In this document: in pieces, positions 1-4,441 of the stretch
How positions within the stretch are numbered: the stretch's first letter is position 1
Layout of the letters: each line of letters opens with the position of its first letter
Assembly: GCA_949902685.1 (NCBI GenBank)
Contig: CATLDS010000006.1
Coordinates: forward strand, 1 to 11,368
Length of the DNA: 11,368 nucleotides
Source: an uncultured Christensenellaceae bacterium
GTDB lineage: Bacteria; Bacillota; Clostridia; Christensenellales; UBA1242
Reading direction: 5' to 3'
Notes under the pieces: model-generated
Databases searched by the model: none
The model's input: only the letters and a program-made list of their open reading frames with translations
Told to the model about the DNA's origin: nothing
Translations under genes and position numbers: made by a program

Positions 1-28
1 ATGGCTTGATAATCTCAAGTCATTTTTT
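1..28 (+). terminator. Rho-independent terminator of an upstream gene
   Basis: Bases 1-9 and 15-23 form a 9-bp stem with one G-U pair around a 5-base loop, followed by TTTTT and further T-rich sequence. The gene it ends lies outside the window, and the stem may extend beyond its left edge. Confidence 0.65.
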
Positions 29-48
29 ATTTTTATTTTAACATATTA

Positions 49-77
49 TTGACAATAATTCTTGATTGTGAGATAAT
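49..77 (+). promoter_or_regulatory. Sigma-A-type promoter of hflX leader
   Basis: TTGACA at 49-54, a 17-base spacer, and GATAAT at 72-77. The -35 is perfect and the -10 matches five of six bases. The transcript should start near 84, about 17 bases before the leader-peptide ATG. Confidence 0.75.
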
Positions 78-100
78 AAATATAAGTGAGGTGAGCAAAT

Positions 101-136
101 ATGAGCAATTATCGATTTGCTTATTCAATTTGTTAA
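101..136 (+). CDS. Leader peptide upstream of hflX (11 aa)
   Basis: An 11-codon frame, MSNYRFAYSIC, starts at ATG 101 behind a very good ribosome binding site (AGGTGA at 89-94, 6-base spacing), close to the predicted transcript start. It is too short for a folded protein. Its position and strong initiation signal fit a ribosome-sensing leader peptide, as known for macrolide, lincosamide and ABC-F resistance genes in Bacillota. Codons 7-9 form one arm of an inverted repeat with 168-176, so translating it would change the fold of the leader. Translation and function are inferred from the layout; I do not recognise the peptide. Confidence 0.5.
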   Translation: MSNYRFAYSIC

Positions 137-214
137 TAAAGTAGATGTGGTCTCCTTAATTTATAAATGAATAAGCGTAAACTAATTAAATTATTTAAAT
201 AGAGGAGATTTTTT
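119..214 (+). promoter_or_regulatory. Candidate attenuator / SD-sequestering leader RNA of hflX
   Basis: Three pairings compete. Bases 119-127 (GCTTATTCA) match 168-176 over 9 bp. Bases 151-163 pair with 196-208 (11 of 13 positions), taking up the hflX ribosome binding site AGGAGA, and TTTTTT (209-214) follows as in a terminator. The same segment (150-158) can also pair with the leader-peptide binding site at 83-92, with one bulged base. The first two helices interlock, so they are probably mutually exclusive, as in ribosome-mediated attenuation. The sequence alone does not say which state is the on state. Confidence 0.5.
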
Positions 215-310
215 ATGAAGGAAAATAAAGTAGAGAAGAAAGAAAGAGTATATTTATTATGTCCGTACGTCGATATGAATGCAGTAGAGTACAGGACTAA
301 AGAATTATAA
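215..310 (+). pseudogene. hflX: Original 5' end of hflX, closed by an in-frame TAA
   Basis: ATG 215 has a strong binding site (AGGAGA at 203-208, 6-base spacing) and opens 31 codons ending in TAA at 308-310. The frame is identical to that of the HflX body starting at 314. The residues (ERVYLLCPYVD, then EYRTKEL) look like the usual HflX N-terminus leading into LLARSALLEIV. The stop therefore sits inside one colinear gene where a sense codon is expected. A single substitution (for example from CAA, GAA or AAA) would explain it. A sequencing error, a real mutation with restart at TTG 314, and a deliberate termination-reinitiation device are all possible. Confidence 0.6.
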
Positions 311-313
311 TTA

Positions 314-1312
314 TTGGCTAGATCTGCCTTACTAGAAATTGTGAAAACCAATGTGTTTTTAGTAAAAGAGATTAATGCAAGAACGTATTTCGGTAGTGGA
401 AAATTGGACGAGATACGTGATGAAGTCAAAGAATTAGGTGTAGATATTGTCATTATAGATTGTCCACTAACTGGTTCTCAATTACGAAACATTGGAGAAG
501 TACTAGATGTTAAGACTATTGATAGGACGATGTTAATTTTAGATATTTTTGCGGGTCGTGCACAATCCGGAGAGGGTAAATTACAAGTAGAACTTGCTCA
601 ATTAAAATATTCTTTACCAAGACTTGCTACACTTGATATGAATAGTGAGCGAACTAATGGTGGAATTGGTGGTCGTGGTGTAGGTGAGAGTAAATGGGAA
701 TTAAATAAACGTAAAATTCAAGAAGATATAGTTAAACTTGAAAAAGAGATTAAAGAAATTCAAAAACATCGCCAGACTACACGTAAACAGAGACTATCGT
801 ATACTAGTAGTGTGGCATTAGTAGGTTATACTAACGCTGGTAAATCTACATTAATGAATGCTATAGCGAAGACAAAAGCGTATGCAGATGATAGGTTGTT
901 CGCGACACTTGATGTTCTTAGTAAGAAAGTGTGGGATGAAGGTGTAGAGTATGTTCTTATCGATACAGTTGGATTTGTTAGAAATTTGCCACACGAACTG
1001 ATGTATGCTTTCTCGGCGACATTAGAGGAGACGCTAGACGCTAATGTTTTATTATTGGTAGTAGATGCGTCTGATCCTCATAAATACGAACAGATAGAAG
1101 TGGTTGAACGTGAGTTTAATAGACTGGGAATAGATCCTAATAGAGTAATATTGGTGTATAACAAAGCAGAGAAATTATCTAATGAAGAGATAAATAAATT
1201 ACGTTCTTACCCATATGATACGTGTTATATTTCTGCAAAGACAAGTAAAAATATCGTACAGTTAAAACAAATGATTAGAGATAAACTATCGCAATTCCCA
1301 ACTTATAGATAA
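314..1312 (+). CDS. hflX: GTPase HflX (N-terminus interrupted)
   Basis: HflX is a ribosome-binding GTPase of the Obg-HflX superfamily; known members split stalled or stressed ribosomes, and some give macrolide/lincosamide tolerance. Counting from TTG 314 (332 aa): part of the N-terminal HflX domain, with YFGSGKLDEI near 25-34; the glycine-rich GGRGVGESKWE at 119-129; a coiled-coil linker around 130-160; then the G domain with G1 GYTNAGKST (171-179), G2 FATLD (196-200), G3 DTVGF (217-221), G4 NKAE (283-286) and G5 SAK (307-309). G4 has Glu where NKxD is expected. The full frame from ATG 215 would be 365 codons but carries TAA at codon 32. TTG 314, two codons later, lacks a clear binding site and could be reached by reinitiation. 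Only about 31 residues are lost, so the GTPase core is intact. The identity is sure; the start is not. Confidence 0.85.
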   Translation: MARSALLEIVKTNVFLVKEINARTYFGSGKLDEIRDEVKELGVDIVIIDCPLTGSQLRNIGEVLDVKTIDRTMLILDIFAGRAQSGEGKLQVELAQLKYSLPRLATLDMNSERTNGGIGGRGVGESKWELNKRKIQEDIVKLEKEIKEIQKHRQTTRKQRLSYTSSVALVGYTNAGKSTLMNAIAKTKAYADDRLFATLDVLSKKVWDEGVEYVLIDTVGFVRNLPHELMYAFSATLEETLDANVLLLVVDASDPHKYEQIEVVEREFNRLGIDPNRVILVYNKAEKLSNEEINKLRSYPYDTCYISAKTSKNIVQLKQMIRDKLSQFPTYR

Positions 1313-1315
1313 AGA

Positions 1316-1339
1316 AAAGCCTAGAATTTAGGCTTTTTT
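1316..1339 (+). terminator. Rho-independent terminator of hflX
   Basis: AAAGCCTA (1316-1323) pairs perfectly with TAGGCTTT (1329-1336) across a 5-base loop, ending in six Ts. It begins four bases after the hflX stop codon. Confidence 0.9.
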
Positions 1340-1398
1340 ATTATTCTACTATAAGTATAAAAAAATAATTTTTGGCAAACATTTGATTGGAGGATATT

Positions 1399-1989
1399 AT
1401 GGATTTTCAACAATCAAAGACAAAAGAGAATTTGGCACGCAGTTTTGCGGCAGAATGTCAGGAGGGTGCGAGATATCAATTCATGGCGAAACTTGCCCAG
1501 CAGGAAGGTTATCAGTATATGAGCAATCTCATTAGGGGTATAGCTAAAAATGAGATGGCTCATGCAGAACAATTTTTCAATAAAATTAATGAACTAGGTG
1601 GAGCTAATGTTCACAATATTGACGTGAAGGCAGGCTATCCATTCCAGTCTGGTACTCTAGCAGAAATTTTACAATTAGAGGCTAACAATGAGAAAAATAG
1701 TGGAGAGAATATTTACCCCGGATTTGCGAATATCGCGAGAGACGAGGGATTTAAGGATGTGGCTGATTTGTTTGATATGATAGCAAAGGTGGAGAAGACT
1801 CACCAGCGCACATTAGAGCAACTCCATAAAAGTTTGAAAGGTAATTGTCTATACAAATGCAAGACGGGTGAGCACGCATTCAAGTGTGAAGAATGTGGGA
1901 CTATTATTTTAGGTAAATGTGCACCTAAAACTTGTCCGCTTTGTTGCTTACCGCAGGGTAACTATAGAATAGATTTCAGCATAAATTAA
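1399..1989 (+). CDS. Rubrerythrin
   Basis: Rubrerythrins are cytoplasmic non-haem iron peroxidases that reduce hydrogen peroxide in anaerobes, with electrons arriving through a rubredoxin domain. ATG 1399 is chosen over an in-frame TTG at 1387 because GGAGG (1389-1393) is spaced for the ATG. The product has 196 aa. Residues 1-147 form the ferritin-like four-helix domain, with the expected carboxylate and histidine motifs: E19/E22, NEMAH (E52, H55), E94/E98, and VEKTH (E132, H135). Residues 150-196 form the rubredoxin-like domain, with CEEC (163, 166) and CPLC (179, 182). Additional cysteines lie at 150, 154, 174 and 183. By hand alignment, the family glutamate four positions after E94/E98 (E97 in the Desulfovibrio protein) seems to be Ser101. 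No convincing promoter was found in the 59 bases before it. Confidence 0.92.
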   Translation: MDFQQSKTKENLARSFAAECQEGARYQFMAKLAQQEGYQYMSNLIRGIAKNEMAHAEQFFNKINELGGANVHNIDVKAGYPFQSGTLAEILQLEANNEKNSGENIYPGFANIARDEGFKDVADLFDMIAKVEKTHQRTLEQLHKSLKGNCLYKCKTGEHAFKCEECGTIILGKCAPKTCPLCCLPQGNYRIDFSIN

Positions 1990-2011
1990 TATAAAAACAA
2001 TACAATTCAAT

Positions 2012-2040
2012 AAAAAAATAGGTCAAATTGACCTTTTTTT
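2012..2040. terminator. Bidirectional terminator between rubrerythrin and walJ
   Basis: GGTCA (2021-2025) and TGACC (2029-2033) form a short stem, lengthened by an A run (2012-2018) against a T run (2034-2040). Each strand therefore ends in a T tract, which suits the two convergent genes. It lies directly after the walJ stop. Confidence 0.8.
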
Positions 2041-2842
2041 AAAATTTTTGGCTAGTTGGTGTAATCCTAAAAATTGTACCTCTATGCTCTTGATGGGCAA
2101 TATCTAATTTAATATGCTGATTAGGGATTATACCTTTAGACTCCAGATAATTAGCGACTGTACCTACTGCCAGATTAGTAGTATTGCTATGCTCACTAAT
2201 ATGAGACAATACCACTAATCGAGTACCTGATTTATATAGTCGTTCGATTGCTTTAGCACATGAGAGGTTAGATAAATGTCCATGATTGCTATTAATTCTT
2301 CTTTTTAAAAATGGTGGGTAATTGGGATATGCCATTAACATTTCAGGGTCGTAATTTGCTTCTAGATAGACGAGCGCACTTGTCTTAATTACTTCAAATG
2401 TGTCGTCATTGAATTGTCCAAGGTCAGTGCATATTGATACGACAGCATCTTCTTCACTTATCTTATATCCAACACAGCATTTACTATCGTGTGGAATTGG
2501 GAATGGTTGTATATGCAGGTCTCCAATTATAAAGTCATTCTCGTAAAAAATAAATAGATTAGGGTCTACTTTTATTTGATGATATAGAATTTCTTTTATG
2601 CTCATGTGTGCATATATTGGTGTGTTGTATGAACGAGCAAACTTTGTCACTCCTTTGATATGGTCTATATGTTCGTGCGTGATTAATATGGCGTCAATCT
2701 GCTCAGGAGCAACACTTAGTTCGCCGAGAGTAGAAAAAATATATGGAAAAGGTTTTCCAATATCTACTAATATCTTGGTGTGTTTGCTTTCAATAAAGGT
2801 GCAATTACCTTTACTACCACTCGCTAGATTGCATATACGCAT
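2039..2842 (-). CDS. walJ: WalJ/YycJ-type metallo-beta-lactamase-fold hydrolase
   Basis: This is a 267-aa member of the MBL-fold family that includes B. subtilis WalJ (YycJ), a probable nuclease-like hydrolase linked to the WalRK cell-wall regulon. It begins MRICNLASGSKGNCT, the family's usual start, which fixes the ATG. Metal-site motifs in order: THEHIDH (55-61), PHD (117-119), TDLG (139-142), LEANYD (160-165), NHGHLSN (186-192) and LSHISEHSN (202-210). In many relatives the gene is joined to walRK or sits near htrA; here it stands alone, convergent with rubrerythrin and divergent from an acetyltransferase gene. There is no ribosome binding site; a promoter -10 lies six bases before the ATG, so the mRNA is probably leaderless. 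The family is clear; the substrate is not known from the sequence. Confidence 0.9.
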   Translation of the reverse strand: MRICNLASGSKGNCTFIESKHTKILVDIGKPFPYIFSTLGELSVAPEQIDAILITHEHIDHIKGVTKFARSYNTPIYAHMSIKEILYHQIKVDPNLFIFYENDFIIGDLHIQPFPIPHDSKCCVGYKISEEDAVVSICTDLGQFNDDTFEVIKTSALVYLEANYDPEMLMAYPNYPPFLKRRINSNHGHLSNLSCAKAIERLYKSGTRLVVLSHISEHSNTTNLAVGTVANYLESKGIIPNQHIKLDIAHQEHRGTIFRITPTSQKF

Positions 2843-2848
2843 ACTCGT

Positions 2849-2877
2849 ATTATATCAAAGAATAGAGAATTTGGCAA
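2849..2877 (-). promoter_or_regulatory. walJ promoter giving a leaderless mRNA
   Basis: Read on the minus strand: TTGCCA (2877-2872), a 17-base spacer, and TATAAT (2854-2849) preceded by TG (extended -10). The ATG begins seven bases after the -10, at the expected transcription start. The intervening bases ACGAGT contain no ribosome binding site. Confidence 0.8.
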
Positions 2878-2909
2878 TAATTTATCTTTAATTTCTTGTC
2901 TGGTAATAC

Positions 2910-2938
2910 TTGACATAAAACGTTATTTTTGAGAAAAT
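2910..2938 (+). promoter_or_regulatory. Promoter of the GNAT gene
   Basis: TTGACA at 2910-2915, a 17-base spacer and GAAAAT at 2933-2938 (four of six -10 matches). It lies back to back with the walJ promoter, and the two -35 elements are about 32 bases apart. Confidence 0.55.
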
Positions 2939-2954
2939 TATATCGTGGTGAAAT

Positions 2955-3554
2955 ATGATAGAATTAAGAAAGTATAAAACAAGTGATAGAGATGCCGTAC
3001 GTAAGATATGTATCGATACTGGTGCTAAAAGTTTTCAAAAGAAAGAGGATTTATGTGAAAGTCTAGCCTTAATGTTTGTGGATTATTATTTAAATTTTGA
3101 ACCAGAGAATGTTTTTGTTGCGGATGACGAGGGTCGGGTTTGCGGTTATATTGTGACATCAACTAATAAAAAATTATTTGAAGAAAAGTGTATGGAGGTC
3201 TTGTATCCTAAGATTAAAAAGATTAGGTGGTGGCTAGGTGTATTTTTCAAGATATGTACCAAATCTTCACTCAAGATGGATGAGATGCTTGGTGGAGGTG
3301 GCTTCCATATTAATATAGATGAGGCTCATCAAGGGAATAAGTTAGGACCTAAACTTCTTACCACTATGGGTGTTCATTTGAAGAAAAAGGGATTTAAGTA
3401 TCTATATCTTATCACTAAGAATAGAAAGACTCGAGGATATAGTTTCTACTCACATTATGGTTTTGAAGAAATATGTACATTTGGTATCGGTCAACCAGCA
3501 CTTGCGTTTAGTCTTGAGAATATAAAAGAGAAAGTTAATAAATATTTGTCATAA
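2955..3554 (+). CDS. GNAT-family N-acetyltransferase
   Basis: A 199-aa protein of the GCN5-related acetyltransferase superfamily, which moves an acetyl group from acetyl-CoA to an amine. The start ATG 2955 follows GGTG (2947-2950). The N-terminus (IELRKYKTSDRDAVRKICID) is the usual first strand and helix. Motif A, which binds the CoA pyrophosphate, is at 118-134 (HINIDEAHQGNKLGPKL); the Q/R-x-x-G-x-G/A signature reads QGNKLG, with Lys in place of the first Gly. Motif B is GYSFYSHYGF (161-170), with the Tyr that often serves as acid. A hydrophobic, tryptophan-rich stretch at 90-101 probably contributes to substrate binding. It is monocistronic, between its own promoter and terminator. The substrate (small molecule, peptide or protein) cannot be told. 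Confidence 0.85.
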   Translation: MIELRKYKTSDRDAVRKICIDTGAKSFQKKEDLCESLALMFVDYYLNFEPENVFVADDEGRVCGYIVTSTNKKLFEEKCMEVLYPKIKKIRWWLGVFFKICTKSSLKMDEMLGGGGFHINIDEAHQGNKLGPKLLTTMGVHLKKKGFKYLYLITKNRKTRGYSFYSHYGFEEICTFGIGQPALAFSLENIKEKVNKYLS

Positions 3555-3577
3555 AATTTAAGTAACAATAATATATT

Positions 3578-3614
3578 AAAGTTTGCGAATTTTGTAGAAA
3601 TCGTGAACTTTTTT
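3578..3614 (+). terminator. Terminator of the GNAT gene
   Basis: Bases 3578-3588 pair with 3601-3611 over 11 positions including two G-U pairs, with a 12-base loop, and the hairpin ends in six Ts (3609-3614). Confidence 0.75.
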
Positions 3615-3717
3615 CTAATTCCTGCGTAGTATGTAGTATACAAAAGAATACTTTAGGTACCGAAGAAAAAACTTTTGTAGTACATATTGAATTATTAAAA
3701 TACATTTAGGAGGAATT

Positions 3718-3930
3718 ATGTTCAATAAATTCTTTGGCGGTAATGACTGCGGTAACGACTGTGGTAACTGCGGAAATAGTTGCGGTTGTGGCGATTGCAC
3801 TTGGATTATAATCTTAATATTAATCTTATGTAATTGTGGATGCAAAGTAGACCCATGCTTATTAATAATAATCTTATTGTTATTATGTGGCTGTGGTTGC
3901 GGTAACAAGAAACACGATCCTTGCTGCTAG
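3718..3930 (+). CDS. Small cysteine-rich protein with two hydrophobic segments
   Basis: A 70-aa protein with 15 cysteines, starting at ATG 3718 behind a perfect AGGAGG (3708-3713). The N-terminal part (7-27) is a Gly/Asn/Asp/Cys repeat (GNDCGNDCGNCGNSCGCGDC). Two similar modules follow: a cysteine, eight to ten Ile/Leu residues, then C-x-C-G-C (27-42 and 47-61). The tail is CGCGNKKHDPCC. This resembles the short, high-cysteine hypothetical proteins of clostridia sometimes labelled 'chorion class high-cysteine', whose role is unknown. Metal binding, membrane association or a disulfide-linked spore or cell-surface layer are possibilities, not demonstrated. No clear promoter was found at 3615-3707. 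The gene ends in tandem stops TAG TAA, and its last 38 bases recur 168 bases downstream. Confidence 0.75.
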   Translation: MFNKFFGGNDCGNDCGNCGNSCGCGDCTWIIILILILCNCGCKVDPCLLIIILLLLCGCGCGNKKHDPCC

Positions 3931-4059
3931 TAAATAGCAACGAAGCCACATAATCTCGGGGTCCCCATGAGTACATGCTACGAAATGGGGGTAAGGAGTG
4001 ACGGAGTTAAAGAGGCAATGTTTGTGAATAACAAACTGACAATGGCGAAAGTCACGACG
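3882..4059 (+). ncRNA. Hairpin-rich, GC-richer segment between the repeats
   Basis: Bases 3930-4059 are about 46% GC, well above the surrounding DNA, and fold readily. The coding sequence at 3882-3891 pairs perfectly with 3945-3954 (10 bp), continued by 3896-3900 with 3937-3941. Other helices are CCCCAT (3963-3968) with ATGGGG (3985-3990), GTTTGT (4020-4025) with ACAAAC (4031-4036), and GTGAC (3998-4002) with GTCAC (4051-4055). A GAAA tetraloop hairpin (4043-4054) competes with the last of these. This suggests a structured RNA or a small mobile element, but I cannot assign it to a family. Confidence 0.4.
3892..3929 (+). repeat. Direct repeat, copy 1 (3' end of the Cys-rich gene)
   Basis: These 38 bases encode the C-terminus CGCGNKKHDPCC and part of the stop. 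They match 4060-4097 at 37 of 38 positions; the only difference is C at 3924 against T at 4092, a silent change in a cysteine codon. Confidence 0.9.
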
Positions 4060-4097
4060 TGTGGTTGCGGTAACAAGAAACACGATCCTTGTTGCTA
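4060..4097 (+). repeat. Direct repeat, copy 2
   Basis: The second copy of the Cys-rich gene's 3' end, in the same reading frame as the gene (the 168-base period is 56 codons), closing with TAA at 4096-4098. The frame is open from just after the tandem stops (3934) to this TAA, 54 codons, but no good start site was found in it. The copy looks like a leftover or ancestral gene end. Confidence 0.85.
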
Positions 4098-4221
4098 ATA
4101 CTTGAATATCTCTAGTGTTTAGAGTTGCGGTGAGCAATCTAAAGAGTATTCTCGTGCAAATTAGAGAAGATACCATAAATGGTCTCCTCTCTAAAAAAAA
4201 TAATAAAAAGTGGTTTAATTG
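4098..4221 (+). other. 3' untranslated or ncRNA region with two complex hairpins
   Basis: No gene is visible here. Hairpin one spans 4104-4151: GAATA with TATTC, TTTAGA (4118-4123) with TCTAAA (4138-4143), and TTGC with GCAA around a GGTGA loop. Hairpin two spans 4161-4194: TTAGAGA with TCTCTAA, then GA with TC and ACC with GGT, with single mismatches between. The second hairpin is followed by eight As, so it is not a plus-strand terminator. Confidence 0.5.
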
Positions 4222-4250
4222 AAAAGAGGGCACAAGCTCTCTTTTTGTTT
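4222..4250 (+). terminator. Terminator after the Cys-rich / structured region
   Basis: AAAAGAGGGC (4222-4231) pairs with GCTCTCTTTT (4236-4245), one G-U pair, ACAA loop, T-rich tail. It isolates the rpoB promoter from transcription upstream. Confidence 0.85.
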
Positions 4251-4319
4251 TAACTGATGAGTGTGAATATATTGAGAGATTTTTGTCAAAAATTTAGTGG
4301 AAATATTTGTAAAAAACTA

Positions 4320-4348
4320 TTGACATAACTGGTATGATGTGTTAAAAT
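4320..4348 (+). promoter_or_regulatory. Promoter of the rpoB-rpoC operon
   Basis: TTGACA (4320-4325), a 17-base spacer and TAAAAT (4343-4348). Transcription should start near 4355, giving an untranslated leader of about 87 bases before rpoB. Confidence 0.85.
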
Positions 4349-4368
4349 CACCTAGTATGAATAATAGT

Positions 4369-4412
4369 CGCTAGGAGAATGTTATACGTTTATACTATAG
4401 TATAACCTAGCG
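4369..4412 (+). promoter_or_regulatory. Leader hairpin in the rpoB 5' UTR
   Basis: CGCTAG (4369-4374) pairs with CTAGCG (4407-4412). After a six-base bulge on the left side, GTTATAC (4381-4387) pairs with GTATAAC (4400-4406) around a 12-base loop. CCTAG at 4351-4355, at the predicted 5' end, could instead pair with CTAGG (4371-4375). There is no T tract, so this is not a terminator; a processing site or autoregulatory element is possible. Confidence 0.55.
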
Positions 4413-4441
4413 AAGATTACAACTGAATAAGGAGTTAATGG

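Noticed and set aside
308..310. Reassigned TAA codon (alternative genetic code)
   Set aside because: TAA ends hflX, rubrerythrin, walJ, the GNAT gene and the small gene, and no other long gene has an internal TAA.
1387..1398. TTG as an earlier rubrerythrin start
   Set aside because: It lies just upstream of and overlaps the GGAGG ribosome binding site that serves ATG 1399, and the family begins near that ATG.
3892..4097. Diversity-generating retroelement (variable/template repeat pair)
   Set aside because: There is only one difference, a C/T change that is not at a template adenine, and there is no reverse transcriptase in the window.
3892..4097. CRISPR array
   Set aside because: Only two copies 168 bases apart, with the first copy coding; no spacer-repeat periodicity.
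3883..4233. A 116-codon minus-strand frame over the repeat region
   Set aside because: It runs antisense through the Cys-rich gene, the repeats and hairpins, with no recognisable protein features or binding site.
4240..4300. Hammerhead ribozyme suggested by CTGATGAG near 4255
   Set aside because: The required CGAAA segment and flanking helices are absent downstream; the match is a short chance word.
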